From positions 540,001 to 604,000 of the forward strand of contig NZ_CP119127.1 of NCBI RefSeq assembly GCF_030128825.1: DNA of 64,000 nucleotides, in the 5' to 3' direction. This DNA is from Sphingobium sp. WTD-1. Lineage in GTDB: Bacteria > Pseudomonadota > Alphaproteobacteria > Sphingomonadales > Sphingomonadaceae. Positions 52,086 through 62,292 of this stretch are shown one piece after another; position 1 is the stretch's first letter, and the number at the start of each line of letters is the position of its first letter. The translations under genes were made by a program, and so were the position numbers. Under the pieces are notes generated by a model. The model did not search any database. It had not been told where the DNA came from and saw only the letters and a list, made by a program, of their open reading frames with translations.

Positions 52086-54604
52086 GCCTCCACGATCAGG
52101 ATGACCCGGCGCTCCGCGCGGCGCAGGAAGAAAGGTTGCGCGCGGTGTGGGCGCCGCCCAGGGGGATTTTCCTGCGCTGGACCGACTGCAACAATAATCG
52201 CGTCGGCGTCTGGTATGTGCTGACTGCCTTTGGCTTCATGCTCTTTGCCGGCGTGCTCGCGCTCATCATGCGCACCCAGCTTGCCGTGCCCGACAATGAT
52301 CTGGTTGGGCCTGGTACCTTCAACCAGCTCTTCACCCTGCACGGCTCGATGATGATGTTTCTCTTCGCCGTGCCGATGTTCGAGGCGGTGTCGATCATCC
52401 TGCTGCCGCAATTGCTGGGCGCGCGCGACCTGCCATTTCCCCGCCTGTCGGCCTTTGGCTACTGGTCCTTCCTGATCGGCGGGCTGTTCGTCGGGGGATC
52501 GATCTTCTTCAATGCCGCCCCTGACGGCGGCTGGTTCATGTATCCTCCGCTGACCACCCGCACAGACCTGTCGGGGCTCGGAGCCGATATCTGGATGCTC
52601 GGTCTTTCCTTCATCGAGGTGTCGTCGGTCGCCGCCGCAGTCGAACTGATCGTCGGCGTGCTCAAATGTCGACCGCCGGGCATGCGGCTCAATCTCATGC
52701 CGCTATATGCCTGGTACATACTGGTTGTGGCGGTGATGATCCTCTTTGCCTTTCCGCCGCTCATCGCCGGCGACATATTGTTCGAAATGGAAAGGCTGCT
52801 CGACTGGCCCTTCTTCGATGCGCGCCGGGGCGGGGATCCGCTCCTGTGGCAGCATCTGTTCTGGATCTTCGGTCATCCCGAAGTCTACATCATATTCCTG
52901 CCCTCGATCGCGCTGTTCGCGATGCTGGTGCCGACCTTCGCCAACCGCCATCTGCTGGGCTATCCGTGGATCGTGCTGGCAGCTGTGGGCACCGCATTCC
53001 TGTCCTTCGGCCTGTGGGTCCACCACATGTTCACCACCGGGTTGCCTAAGATCAGCCTCGCCTTCTTCTCGGCTGCCTCCGAAGCCGTGGCCATTCCGAC
53101 CGGCGTCCAGATATTCGTGTTCATCGCAACGCTGTGGGCAGGGCGGGTCACTTGGTCCACACCCCTTCTCTATGCGACTGGCAGCCTCGCCATTTTCGTG
53201 ATCGGCGGTCTTACCGGCGTCATGGTGGCGGTGGCACCGTTCGACTGGCAGGCGCATGACAGCTATTTCGTCGTCGCCCATCTCCATTATGTGCTGATCG
53301 GTGGTACGCTGATGCCGCTTTTTGCCGGCCTTTATTATTATTGGCCTTTGGTGACGGGCAAGAAACTGTCCGACCGGCTTGGCCGGGTCGCTTTCTGGAT
53401 GCTGTTTGTCGGTGCCAACCTGACCTTCTTCCCGATGCATCTTTCCGGGCTGATGGGCATGCCGCGCCGCGTCTTCACCTATCCTGCCGAACTGGGGCTG
53501 GACGGGCTCAACATTGCGTCCACCCTGGGGGCCTGGCTGTTTGCCGCGGGGGTGGCGGTGATATGCATCGATCTTAGCCTCTCGCCACGCCGGGTTCGGG
53601 CTGTCCGCAATCCCTGGAATGCGGGCACGTTGGAGTGGCTCGCCCATCCCGAGGGCGAGGATTGGGGCATAAGGTCGGTGCCATTGATCGAGAGCCGCTA
53701 TCCAATCTGGGACCAGACAGATTTCGTGCGCAAGGTGGATGAGGGCCGCTTCTTCCTGCCCGATGCACAGGAAGGGCGACGCGAGACGATCGTCACGAGC
53801 GTCCTTGATGCCCGGCCACTGGCAGTGATCCGCCTGGGAACCCCGAGCATCAAGCCCATGCTGACGGCGGTCGCGCTCGGCGGGGTCTTCATCCTCACCA
53901 CCTATCATCTTTATTGGGCTGCGCTCGTCAGTGGCATCGCCACACTCGCGCTCGCCCTGTGGTGGCTATGGACCGGGACGGCCGAAATTCCCGAAAAGTC
54001 CTGCAAACCGATCGGACACGGCCTTGAGCTGCCACTCTATCTCTCCGGGCCATCGGCGCCGGGCTGGTGGGCGATGTTCATTACGATGATGGCCGATGCG
54101 ACGGCTTTTTCCGGGCTCATCTTTGGCTATTTCTTCTTCTGGACCCGCCATGCCGATTTCCCGCCGGTCGCTCTGGCGGACGGGCCCGGCATGGCCTGGC
54201 CCATGCTCGCATTGTTCTTGGGCATCGCGAGCTGGCTGCTGACGCTCGGCGCGCGAGAGGTGCATGCCCGCAAGCATGTCGACATGGCACGACTCTGCCT
54301 CATGGTCGCGCTGCTACTCAGCCTTGCCGGGATCGGGGCAGGGCTGGCCGGCCCCTGGACGCATGGCATGGACCCGCAGGCGCACAGCTATCCCGCAATC
54401 GTGTGGACGCTCGCCATCTGGGCCACGGCCCATGCGGGCGTTGCCGCCATCATGCAGGGCTATGCGCTGGCGCGCAGTCTCGCCGGGCGGATGGACCCGG
54501 TGCATGACGCGGATCTGCGCAACGTCACCGTCTATATGCATTTCTATGCGCTAACCGCTATCGTCACCTATTCGACGATCGGCCTGTTCCCGCAGGTCAC
54601 ATGA
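52082..54604 (+). CDS. ctaD: Cytochrome c oxidase subunits I and III fused
   Basis: An 840-residue protein. The first 540 residues are subunit I: heme and CuB ligands in FTLHGSMMMFLF, the Tyr-His crosslink region in FGHPEVYIIFLP, WVHHMFTTGL, and the heme-a3/a ligands in FVVAHLHYVLIGG. After a hydrophilic linker (about 545-640) a second membrane domain (about 640-840) matches subunit III (GWWAMFITMMADATAFSG, EVHARKHVDM). It should form the proton-pumping catalytic core reducing oxygen. It directly follows subunit II with a 4-base overlap. Fused I/III proteins are known in caa3 oxidases. Confidence 0.93.
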   Translation: MSLHDQDDPALRAAQEERLRAVWAPPRGIFLRWTDCNNNRVGVWYVLTAFGFMLFAGVLALIMRTQLAVPDNDLVGPGTFNQLFTLHGSMMMFLFAVPMFEAVSIILLPQLLGARDLPFPRLSAFGYWSFLIGGLFVGGSIFFNAAPDGGWFMYPPLTTRTDLSGLGADIWMLGLSFIEVSSVAAAVELIVGVLKCRPPGMRLNLMPLYAWYILVVAVMILFAFPPLIAGDILFEMERLLDWPFFDARRGGDPLLWQHLFWIFGHPEVYIIFLPSIALFAMLVPTFANRHLLGYPWIVLAAVGTAFLSFGLWVHHMFTTGLPKISLAFFSAASEAVAIPTGVQIFVFIATLWAGRVTWSTPLLYATGSLAIFVIGGLTGVMVAVAPFDWQAHDSYFVVAHLHYVLIGGTLMPLFAGLYYYWPLVTGKKLSDRLGRVAFWMLFVGANLTFFPMHLSGLMGMPRRVFTYPAELGLDGLNIASTLGAWLFAAGVAVICIDLSLSPRRVRAVRNPWNAGTLEWLAHPEGEDWGIRSVPLIESRYPIWDQTDFVRKVDEGRFFLPDAQEGRRETIVTSVLDARPLAVIRLGTPSIKPMLTAVALGGVFILTTYHLYWAALVSGIATLALALWWLWTGTAEIPEKSCKPIGHGLELPLYLSGPSAPGWWAMFITMMADATAFSGLIFGYFFFWTRHADFPPVALADGPGMAWPMLALFLGIASWLLTLGAREVHARKHVDMARLCLMVALLLSLAGIGAGLAGPWTHGMDPQAHSYPAIVWTLAIWATAHAGVAAIMQGYALARSLAGRMDPVHDADLRNVTVYMHFYALTAIVTYSTIGLFPQVT

Positions 54605-54978
54605 GCGAGCGACGCAAATGGCACGAGCGGCTCAAGGTCACGCTCTGGACGCTCATCATTCCACCAGCGATCTGGGCGGGGCATTTCCTCGCCTCCTATC
54701 TTTGGGCGGCCATTTCCTGTGCCAAGGCCGGGCGCTTTGCCAGTTTTCCGCTGCTGTTCGTCATCGGCACGATGCTCGCGCTGCTGATGATCGGGCTTTC
54801 GGGATGGATCGCCTGGGCGCAGGCGCGCCTGCCTGGCAATCCGCCGCCCCATGAGGATTCGACCCGGATCGATCGGCTCCGTTTCCTGGCCAAATCCACC
54901 TTGCTGCTGGCGGGGCTGAGCTTCGTCGGCGTGTTATTCACGGCGCTTCCGGTCATTTTTCTGCGGGATTGCCGATGA
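54601..54978 (+). CDS. Small membrane protein of the oxidase operon, 125 aa
   Basis: A 125-residue protein with three hydrophobic stretches (LWTLIIPPAIWAGHFLASYL, LLFVIGTMLALLMIGLSG and LLLAGLSFVGVLFTALPVIF). The layout, size and place suit a small oxidase subunit or accessory factor; it does not clearly match subunit IV. It overlaps genes on both sides by 4 bases (ATGA at each end), so expression is coupled to the oxidase. Identity is inferred from context only. Confidence 0.65.
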   Translation: MSERRKWHERLKVTLWTLIIPPAIWAGHFLASYLWAAISCAKAGRFASFPLLFVIGTMLALLMIGLSGWIAWAQARLPGNPPPHEDSTRIDRLRFLAKSTLLLAGLSFVGVLFTALPVIFLRDCR

Positions 54979-55571
54979 AGCGCGCCGCACTTTTCGCCGG
55001 TCTGGCGCTGGTCCCGACGGGGTGGGTCCTGACTGTGCTGCCGCTTGGCATGGTTGGTCATATGGCAGGCCATATGATTGCCGTCGCGATTGCAGCGCCT
55101 TTTCTTGCCCTTGGCCTGTCGCAAGGTCGGCTCGATCCTGCGCGTCTCTGGCCCGGCCTCACAAGTCCGATGGCGATGATGCTGGTGGAACTTGTCACAG
55201 TCTGGCTCTGGCACCTGCCGGCCCTTCGCGCGGCGACAATGACCTCCCTCCCATTGCTCGGGCTCGAGCAGCTCTGTTTCCTTGGCGCAGGTCTGCTGCT
55301 TTGGTCATCGGTGCTCCGCGCCGATCATCGGGCCGCTGGCATAGGTGCCCTGTTGCTGACATCGATGCACATGACCCTGCTTGGTGTCCTGATTGGCCTG
55401 GCGCCAAGGCCTCTCTATGCGGCGGCGGATCATCATCATCTGGCCGGCATGGACCCGCTGATCGACCAGCAACTGGCTGGTGTCCTCATGCTGCTGGTCG
55501 GCGGGGCCAGCTATTTCATCGGTGGTCTTGTCCTGTTGGCGAGCCTCCTTCGCCAGAGGGGGGCGGCATGA
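54975..55571 (+). CDS. ctaG: Cytochrome c oxidase assembly protein (CtaG / caa3_CtaG family)
   Basis: A 198-residue membrane protein with about six helices. It carries conserved His residues in GHMAGHMIAVAIAAPFLALG, VTVWLWHLPALR and ADHHHLAG, typical of the caa3-type CtaG family that helps insert copper or assemble the oxidase. ATG at 54975 overlaps the preceding stop (ATGA). Its function is inferred from family and from its place in the oxidase operon. Confidence 0.85.
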   Translation: MKRAALFAGLALVPTGWVLTVLPLGMVGHMAGHMIAVAIAAPFLALGLSQGRLDPARLWPGLTSPMAMMLVELVTVWLWHLPALRAATMTSLPLLGLEQLCFLGAGLLLWSSVLRADHRAAGIGALLLTSMHMTLLGVLIGLAPRPLYAAADHHHLAGMDPLIDQQLAGVLMLLVGGASYFIGGLVLLASLLRQRGAA

Positions 55572-56608
55572 TCCTTCGCATCAGCTTGAAGCGCGCAATT
55601 GTCGCGTTGCTCGTACTTGGGGTTCTTGGGATGCTGTTCGCCTGGTCGGGGGCCATGCAGATTTCCGCGTCGTCGGGCCATTGGCGTATTACCGACTGGT
55701 TCCTTCACTGGACGATGCGCAATTCCGTGCGGACTCATGCCTGGCTGGACGCACCGCCCGACCCGCTCGACGATGAGGGCCTGGTCAGTGCAGCAGGGCA
55801 TTTCCGTCAGGCCTGCCAGGTCTGTCATGGCGCGCCGGGTGTACGGCCATCACCCGTGATGCAGCAGGCAACCCCGCCGGCGCCTGATCTTGCCCGGACG
55901 GCGGGGGAATGGCGGGATCGCGAATTATTCTGGATCATCCGGCATGGCGTCAAATTCACCGGCATGCCGGCCTGGGCGGCGGGTGATCGACCGGACGAAG
56001 TAAGGCGCATGACCGCTTTCGTCCGGCGCTTGCCGCATATGACGGCGGCGCAATATCAAGCGCTGACCCAGGCTGGCGGGGAGGGACGTCTGCCCGGCGT
56101 TGCTCCGGCAACCTTGTCGGCATGCACAAGCTGCCATGGCGTGGATGGTCGGGGGAGGGAGCAATCCGATATTCCGGTCCTGGCTGGGCAGAGCGCGGCC
56201 TATCTGGTCGCCAGCATGCGCCAATATGTGTCGGAGAAGCGCAGCAGTGCGGTCATGCAGACGGCGCTGGCAACGACCGGGCGCGAGGACATGGCGAGGC
56301 TGGCGACCTATTTCTCTGCGATGCCCGGGCTGGCGAATGTTGCCACCACACGCAGTTCACCGGGGGTGGATCGTTTCGGTCAGCCCCTGCCCGCCTGCAG
56401 CAATTGTCATGCAGTCGGCAAGGCGGCGCCCATTCTTGCCGGACAGAAGCCAGGCTATCTTGCTGCGCGCCTGCGGCTTTGGCAGCAAGACGATAATGTC
56501 ATCGACGCGCGCCTGCCGCCGGATACCATGGCGATGATAGCAAGACGTATCCCGGTCGACAGGATCGATGAACTGGCACGGACCGTGGCGCAGTCCGGTT
56601 CGGACTAA
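55568..56608 (+). CDS. Triheme membrane-anchored cytochrome c
   Basis: A 346-residue protein with one N-terminal membrane helix (AIVALLVLGVLGMLFAWSGA) and three CXXCH heme sites: CQVCH, CTSCH and CSNCH. The first domain resembles class I monoheme cytochromes; the other two form a diheme c4-like half. It probably carries electrons to the oxidase and may receive them from the sugar dehydrogenase. ATG overlaps the previous stop (ATGA). Last gene of the operon. Confidence 0.9.
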   Translation: MILRISLKRAIVALLVLGVLGMLFAWSGAMQISASSGHWRITDWFLHWTMRNSVRTHAWLDAPPDPLDDEGLVSAAGHFRQACQVCHGAPGVRPSPVMQQATPPAPDLARTAGEWRDRELFWIIRHGVKFTGMPAWAAGDRPDEVRRMTAFVRRLPHMTAAQYQALTQAGGEGRLPGVAPATLSACTSCHGVDGRGREQSDIPVLAGQSAAYLVASMRQYVSEKRSSAVMQTALATTGREDMARLATYFSAMPGLANVATTRSSPGVDRFGQPLPACSNCHAVGKAAPILAGQKPGYLAARLRLWQQDDNVIDARLPPDTMAMIARRIPVDRIDELARTVAQSGSD

Positions 56609-56623
56609 GGGGCTATCGCCCGG

Positions 56624-56743
56624 TCAGGCGTGCATGTTGACCCAGATGAAAGCCAGTATGGCTGCAACGATGAATGCGAAGACGAGGTAGAGCGCAAGGC
56701 GACTGGTGGCTTTGCGGGCAGGACGCTCCTTGTGATGGGGCAT
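56624..56743 (-). CDS. Very small single-helix membrane protein, 39 aa
   Basis: The 39-residue product has a basic N-terminus (MPHHKERPARKATSR) and one hydrophobic helix (LALYLVFAFIVAAILAFIWV). AAGGAT precedes the ATG at 56743. It is a plausible single-pass protein similar in size to short regulatory or assembly peptides. It lies 65 bases downstream of ligD on the same strand, and converges with the oxidase operon. No family recognised. Confidence 0.5.
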   Translation of the reverse strand: MPHHKERPARKATSRLALYLVFAFIVAAILAFIWVNMHA

Positions 56744-56808
56744 TATGATCCTTTCATGCTGATCTTCTCCCATCAACGCATGGCGGGGTTCATGGTGCCC
56801 GAAGCGAA

Positions 56809-59322
56809 TCATAGATCCGGCAGGGTCTGCGCAGCGAAGCCCCAGCCTTTGAGCTTCGTTGCGCGCTCCCCCAATATTTCGGCATCTCCAATGTCGAAGG
56901 GATGGGCGTCCTGCAAATCGTTCAATTCGTCCCAGTCGACCGGTATGGCTACGGGCGCGCCGGCACGCGCGCGCGCCGAGTAGGGAAGGATGGCGGTGCT
57001 GCCGCGCTGATTGCGCAGCCAGTCGATGAATATGCGATCCTTGCGCTTGGCCTTGCTCATCGTGGCAACAAAGCGATCGGGTTCTGCCGCGCTCAAGGCC
57101 TGGGCGAAACGGGCAGCGAAATCCTTATGTGCGTCCCAGTCGTGGGTGGGGCTGAGGGGGACGACGACATGGACCCCCTTCCCTCCCGACAGCATGGCGA
57201 AGGAGATCAGACCGATGTCGCGTAGATGATCGCGAATATCCTTTGCCGCTTCACGCACCCGTGCAAAATCCATGCCCTCGTCGGGATCAAGATCGAAGAT
57301 CATGCGATCGGGCTTCTCGATGGCATCGGCACGGCTCGCCCAGCCGTGAAATTCGATCGTACCCATCTGGACGCAGGCGATCAGGCCATCGGCATCGTCG
57401 ACATAGAGATAATCTTCCAAGCCGCCGTCTTTCTCGCGGATCGCAACATGGCGGACATGGTCGCCAAAGGCGCCGCTGTCATGTTTCTGGAAAAAGCATT
57501 TCTTCGCACGGCCCTGGGGGCATCGCACAAGACTGATCGGCCGATTGGCGGCGAAAGGTAGCATCAGCGGGGCGATCCGCGCGTAATAATCGGCCAACTC
57601 CCCTTTGGTCTGCCCGCTCTCCGGGAAAATCACGCGCGCGCGATTGCTGATCTTGATGGCTGTGGCCGAAGGAGGCGTTGGGGCCGCTTTTTCGGGCTTG
57701 ATTGTCTTTGCCAACTTGTCGCTTCGTAGCCCCAGAAAACTGCCATGTCGCACGAGACCCTCCCTTGTGAACTCGGCAAAACCGACTTCCGCAACGAGCT
57801 TGGGTTTGACCCATTGGACGCCGCACGCTTGGGCGGCGGAAATGATGATCTGCGACGTGCCGGTCGCAATCGGACTCATGGCCTCGGCCAGGTCGGTCAT
57901 TGTGGCGGCATCGAAACCAGTGCCGACCTTGCCCTTATAGACCAGTTCACCGCCTTCATGCTGCGCCAGTAGCAGGGAGGAGAAGGCACGCCCTTTTACC
58001 TTGCTACGGGTCCAGCCGACGATCACGAATTCCTGCCGACGAGTGCATTTGACCTTCACCCAGGCGCGTGTCCGTCCGCTGCGATAGGGCGCATCGACGC
58101 GCTTTGCGATAATGCCTTCCTGCCCGGCCTGACAAAGCGATCGGTAGAGCTTCTCGCCCGAGCCGATCAGGTGATCGGCAACGTGGATAGGTTGTTCCGC
58201 ATCCGCCAATAAGGCTTCGAGCCGCTCCTTTCGCTCGATTGCGGGGAGAGACTTCAAATCCATGCCGTCAAGGGAAAGAAGATCAAAAGCGAAGAAATGG
58301 AACGGCGTGTCGGCTCGCTCCGCGCCATGGCCCCGTTTCAACACCGCCTGCAGCGCCGAAAAACTGGGATTGCCGTCAGCGTCAAAGGCGATGATCTCGC
58401 CGTCGATCAAGGCAGGCGGGAGGTCGAGCGCTTTTATGGCTCCGGCCAAAGCACCAAATTTGTCCGTCCAGTCCAGGCCGCTGCGCGTATATATTTTTAT
58501 CGCTTCGCCACTGGCTGCAACGAGCGCGCGATATCCGTCATATTTGATCTCGTGCAGCCATTCGTTGCCGACCGGTACATGGTCGACCAAAGTTGCAAGC
58601 TGCGGCTTGATGAAGCGCGGCATAGCCTCCGTTCTGGCGATCGCCTTCACCTTCGTCCTGCCGATCTTTGCATTATGCGCGTTTGCCGCCTGCATCCTAT
58701 CCGTGAATGTCTTGCCCCTTGCGCCTTTCAATGACTGCGTGCCGGCGATGTCCCCGGCGATTTGCGCCATGGATCGGTCAGTCAGAACACTTGTCAGCGC
58801 GCGCTCGACCAGATCGCCATTCCGGCGGGCTTCGCCATCCTCAATCTTGCGGAGCAGCCAATTCTCGCGCTTTTCGCCCGCGCGCCCCTTCATCCGCACC
58901 AGCAGCCATTCCCCCTTCATCCGTTCGCCATGCAGGATGAAATGGAGATGGCCATCCTCTATATCCTTCGCGCTCTTTCCCGGGATCGGTTCCCACCAAC
59001 CGCGGTCCCAGAGCATCACACTGCCGCCGCCATATTCGCCCTTGGGAATATTACCCTCGAAACTGCCATAGCTCAGAGGATGATCTTCGGTGCGGACAGC
59101 AAGCCGCTTGTCATCGGGATCCAGGCTCGGCCCCTTGGTGACGGCCCAGCTCTTGAGCACGCCATCGACTTCCAGCCGGAAGTCCCAGTGCAGCCTTGTG
59201 GCGGCATGTTTCTGGACAACGAAACTGTTGCCGCCCTTCTTTGCCATCTTGCCTTCAGGCTCGCTGGTGCGATTGAAGTCCCGTTTGGCATTATAGGAGG
59301 CAAGGGGATTGATCCGGCTCAT
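56809..59322 (-). CDS. ligD: ATP-dependent DNA ligase D (LigD)
   Basis: An 837-residue NHEJ protein in the order phosphoesterase, ligase, polymerase. The phosphoesterase part (about 1-200) has KHAATRLHWDFRLEVDG. The ligase core has the lysine motif HEIKYDGYRALV and its OB fold; the polymerase/primase domain (about 540-830) has IFDLDPDEGMDF with the catalytic Asp pair and GGKGVHVVVPL. It repairs double-strand breaks with Ku. Its ATG overlaps the mgtC stop (ATGA). ku is 3 kb upstream, separated now by the IS21 element. Confidence 0.96.
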   Translation of the reverse strand: MSRINPLASYNAKRDFNRTSEPEGKMAKKGGNSFVVQKHAATRLHWDFRLEVDGVLKSWAVTKGPSLDPDDKRLAVRTEDHPLSYGSFEGNIPKGEYGGGSVMLWDRGWWEPIPGKSAKDIEDGHLHFILHGERMKGEWLLVRMKGRAGEKRENWLLRKIEDGEARRNGDLVERALTSVLTDRSMAQIAGDIAGTQSLKGARGKTFTDRMQAANAHNAKIGRTKVKAIARTEAMPRFIKPQLATLVDHVPVGNEWLHEIKYDGYRALVAASGEAIKIYTRSGLDWTDKFGALAGAIKALDLPPALIDGEIIAFDADGNPSFSALQAVLKRGHGAERADTPFHFFAFDLLSLDGMDLKSLPAIERKERLEALLADAEQPIHVADHLIGSGEKLYRSLCQAGQEGIIAKRVDAPYRSGRTRAWVKVKCTRRQEFVIVGWTRSKVKGRAFSSLLLAQHEGGELVYKGKVGTGFDAATMTDLAEAMSPIATGTSQIIISAAQACGVQWVKPKLVAEVGFAEFTREGLVRHGSFLGLRSDKLAKTIKPEKAAPTPPSATAIKISNRARVIFPESGQTKGELADYYARIAPLMLPFAANRPISLVRCPQGRAKKCFFQKHDSGAFGDHVRHVAIREKDGGLEDYLYVDDADGLIACVQMGTIEFHGWASRADAIEKPDRMIFDLDPDEGMDFARVREAAKDIRDHLRDIGLISFAMLSGGKGVHVVVPLSPTHDWDAHKDFAARFAQALSAAEPDRFVATMSKAKRKDRIFIDWLRNQRGSTAILPYSARARAGAPVAIPVDWDELNDLQDAHPFDIGDAEILGERATKLKGWGFAAQTLPDL

Positions 59323-59553
59323 TCGCCCTGTCGCTCCTCGGACGCGAGCCAGCGCCGTTCCACAAAGCCCAGCAGGCTGAGCATAAGGATCGCGACGAGA
59401 GTGGCACTGGCGACTAGGGGCCAGAGGGCAGCGCCGGAAGCGATTCCGATCATCGACGCCAGCCAGATATGGGCTGCCGTGGTCAGATTCTTGATCTCAC
59501 CCTTGCTGAATATGATGAGGCCAGTCGCTATGATGCCCGAAAATGCGGCAGAA

Positions 59554-59613
59554 TGTTGATTTCCACTGAGAAGTGACCCGGGTAGGGCATAAATTTCCAC
59601 TGAGAATTGACCC
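59554..59613 (+). repeat. IS21 left-end repeats
   Basis: The terminal repeat core TTTCCACTGAGAAGTGACCC (59560-59579) recurs with one mismatch as TTTCCACTGAGAATTGACCC (59594-59613). Such multiple terminal repeats are the normal transposase-binding sites of IS21-like ends. Confidence 0.85.
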
Positions 59614-59665
59614 ATGTTGAACTCGTCCCTGGCTTTGGCAAGCGAGGGTATATGGAGTGTTGGAC

Positions 59666-61189
59666 ATGGCGTTATTGAGCGTTATCCGGCGCTGGCATTT
59701 TCGCGATCATCTGCCGATCCGGGAGATAGCACGGCGCACCGGACTATCACGCAACACGATCCGCAAATATTTGCGGTCCGAGACGATCTATCCGCTTTTC
59801 AAGGTGCCTGATCGACCAAGCAAACTGGACCCATTTGCTGAGCATCTGGCGGCCTGGCTACGGCGCGATATGGGCCGATCGCGCAAGCAGAAGCGCACGA
59901 TCAAGCAGTTTCACGCCGATCTGGTGAGCCTGGGTTATGAAGGATCCTACAACCGGGTTGCCGCTTTTGCTCGGGACTGGCGCGAAGATTATCGGCGCCA
60001 GCAACAGATTGGCGGGCGTGGGACATTCGTGCCCCTGTCGTTTGCGCCGGGGGAAGCTTTCCAGTTTGATTGGAGTGAGGACTGGGCAATCATTGCCGGG
60101 GTTCGGACCAAGCTGCAGGTCGCGCATTTCAAGCTCAGTTACAGCCGGGCATTCATCGTGCGCGCCTACCTGCTGCAAACCCATGAGATGCTGTTCGACG
60201 CCCATAATCACGCCTTCCGCGTGCTGGGCGGCGTGCCGCGCCGGGGTATCTATGACAATATGCGCACGGCCGTCGACAAGGTCGGGCGTGGCAAGGAACG
60301 CACCGTCAACGCACGCTTCCTGACGATGGTCAGCCATTATCTGTTTGAAGCCGAGTTCTGTAACCCGGCTGCGGGATGGGAAAAGGGGCAGGTCGAGAAG
60401 AATGTCCAGGATGCGCGGCACCGTCTGTGGCAACCCACGCCGCAGGCCGAGAGCCTTGATGAGTTGAACCTGTGGCTGGAGGAGCGCTGCAAGGCGTTAT
60501 GGGAGGACATCCCTCACGGGATCGAACCCGGGTCGGTTGCCAATGCCTGGGCCGATGAATCTGAGTGTCTGATGGTTGCGGGCAGGCCCTTCGATGGTTT
60601 TGTGGAATATCGCAAACGGGTATCGCCGACGTGCCTCATCCATTTTGAGCGCAATCGCTACAGCGTACCGGCCTCTTTCGCCAATCGCACTGTCAGCCTG
60701 CGCGTCTATCCTGATCGCTTCCAGGTCGTCGCCGAGGGGCAGCCAATCTGCGCACATCAGCGCATCATCAACCGCTCTCACGACGGTCCAGGTCATACGG
60801 TTTATGACTGGCGCCATTATCTGGCGGTCGTGCAGCGCAAGCCCGGCGCCCTGCGCAACGGTGCGCCCTTCCTTGAGCTACCCGATGCGTTCCAGCGTCT
60901 GCAGCGACATCTGTTGCGCAATCCCGGCGGCGACAGGGAAATGGTCGAAATACTGGCGCTGGTTCTTCATCATGATGAGCAACTGGTGCTGACGGCGGTC
61001 ACCATGGCGCTGGAGGCTGGCGTTCCGACCAAGACCCATATCCTCAATCTGCTCTATAGGCTGGTCGACGGAAAACCGATCTCCACGCCACCGGTGACGG
61101 CGCCCCAGGCGCTCCAACTGGTCAGCGAGCCGGTGGCCAATGTCGAACGCTATGATGATCTGCGCAAGGAGAAGCGTCATGCGTCATGA
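59666..61189 (+). CDS. istA: IS21 family transposase IstA
   Basis: A 507-residue IS21 transposase. N-terminal helix-turn-helix ([21 protein letters not shown]), DDE catalytic core with Asp in [11 protein letters not shown], Asp in [12 protein letters not shown] and Glu in [16 protein letters not shown], and a C-terminal beta region. ATG 59666 has GGAG upstream; a GTG at 59657 is another option. It overlaps istB by 11 bases. Confidence 0.95.
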   Translation: MALLSVIRRWHFRDHLPIREIARRTGLSRNTIRKYLRSETIYPLFKVPDRPSKLDPFAEHLAAWLRRDMGRSRKQKRTIKQFHADLVSLGYEGSYNRVAAFARDWREDYRRQQQIGGRGTFVPLSFAPGEAFQFDWSEDWAIIAGVRTKLQVAHFKLSYSRAFIVRAYLLQTHEMLFDAHNHAFRVLGGVPRRGIYDNMRTAVDKVGRGKERTVNARFLTMVSHYLFEAEFCNPAAGWEKGQVEKNVQDARHRLWQPTPQAESLDELNLWLEERCKALWEDIPHGIEPGSVANAWADESECLMVAGRPFDGFVEYRKRVSPTCLIHFERNRYSVPASFANRTVSLRVYPDRFQVVAEGQPICAHQRIINRSHDGPGHTVYDWRHYLAVVQRKPGALRNGAPFLELPDAFQRLQRHLLRNPGGDREMVEILALVLHHDEQLVLTAVTMALEAGVPTKTHILNLLYRLVDGKPISTPPVTAPQALQLVSEPVANVERYDDLRKEKRHAS

Positions 61190-61985
61190 CCCTGCCAGCG
61201 GCGCCATCGTTGTCATGCTCCGCAGCCTCAAGATGCATGGCATGGCGCAGGCCGTCACCGATCTCATGGAACAGGGATCTCCAGCCTTCGAAGCCGCCAT
61301 CCCGATCCTCTCCCAGTTGCTCAAAGCCGAGACAGCAGAACGGGAGGTTCGATCTGTGGCCTATCAGCTCAAGATCGCGCGCTTCCCTGTCTATCGCGAT
61401 CTGGCCGGCTTCGACTTTACCAGTAGCGAGGTCAATGAAGCTCTGGTGCGTCAGTTGCATCGCTGCGACTTCATCGACATCGCCGACAATATCGTGCTGG
61501 TCGGCGGTCCTGGCACCGGCAAGAGCCATGTGGCAACGGCGCTGGGCATCCAGGCCATCGAACATCATCGAAAGCGCGTCCGCTTCTTCTCGACGGTCGA
61601 ACTGGTCAATGCGCTCGAGCAGGAAAAAGCACAGGGCAAGGCCGGTCAGATCGCCAATCGCCTCCTGCACTCCGATCTCGTTATCCTGGATGAGCTTGGA
61701 TATCTGCCGTTCAGTGCTTCAGGTGGCGCGCTGCTCTTCCACCTGCTGAGCAAACTCTACGAGCGCACCAGCGTCATCATCACCACAAACCTGAGCTTCA
61801 GCGAATGGGCCACCGTGTTCGGCGACGCCAAAATGACCACGGCGCTTCTCGATCGGCTTACCCATCACTGCCACATCCTGGAGACCGGCAACGATAGCTT
61901 CCGCTTCAAGAACAGCTCTGCCAAGCAGGCCAGAACCCAAAGGAGAAAACCACGGGTTGACCCAACCATGACACCCGAAACATAA
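61179..61985 (+). CDS. istB: IS21 family helper ATPase IstB
   Basis: A 268-residue AAA+ ATPase related to DnaC. Walker A in [15 protein letters not shown], Walker B in [13 protein letters not shown], sensor region in [13 protein letters not shown] and [16 protein letters not shown] near the end. It selects targets and stimulates IstA. AAGGAG before ATG 61179 sets the start. Translationally coupled to istA. Full length. Confidence 0.95.
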   Translation: MRHDPASGAIVVMLRSLKMHGMAQAVTDLMEQGSPAFEAAIPILSQLLKAETAEREVRSVAYQLKIARFPVYRDLAGFDFTSSEVNEALVRQLHRCDFIDIADNIVLVGGPGTGKSHVATALGIQAIEHHRKRVRFFSTVELVNALEQEKAQGKAGQIANRLLHSDLVILDELGYLPFSASGGALLFHLLSKLYERTSVIITTNLSFSEWATVFGDAKMTTALLDRLTHHCHILETGNDSFRFKNSSAKQARTQRRKPRVDPTMTPET

Positions 61986-61994
61986 TCCGCAGAC

Positions 61995-62044
61995 GGGTCA
62001 CTTCTCGATGGAAAACCCGGGTCACTTCTCAGTGGAAATCAACA
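61995..62044 (-). repeat. IS21 right-end repeats
   Basis: Two copies of the inverted end core lie here: GGGTCACTTCTCGATGGAAA (61995-62014, two mismatches) and the terminal GGGTCACTTCTCAGTGGAAA (62019-62038). They mirror the left end and support intact transposase-binding sites. Confidence 0.85.
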
Positions 62045-62292
62045 CGCAGAAGCTTCGAAGACCCGCAGGGGATCTATATTTCCCTCGCCTTGCAACTGAT
62101 TGTGCAGCGCGATTGCGCAGACAGTCATGAGGGCGCTGGTGAAGCAGATGAGGCCATGGGTGCGTAGCCCCGCTGCATGGCCGCGTATCTGTCGGTCGAG
62201 CCCCAAAAGCAGGCCGAGCAGAGCAGCAATGCTCAGGCGCAGCAGGACCGGCCCGTCGATAAGGTGGAGCGGGGTATCGGGATTCAGCGTCA

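Larger units (their letters stand above)
59554..62045 (+). mobile_element. IS21-family insertion sequence, about 2.49 kb
   Basis: The element has a perfect 30-bp inverted repeat (59554-59583 and 62015-62044, beginning TGTTGATTTCCACTGAGAAG). The flanking direct repeat is GCAGAA (59548-59553 and 62046-62051); one extra C at the right edge makes the boundary uncertain by a base, and the true repeat may be five bases. It carries istA and istB in the normal overlapping order, and extra copies of the end repeat inside both ends. It appears complete. Confidence 0.94.

Noticed and set aside
52703..53908. 401-codon minus-strand frame opposite the oxidase gene
   Set aside because: Rich in His, Arg and Gln, as expected for an antisense of a membrane-protein gene.
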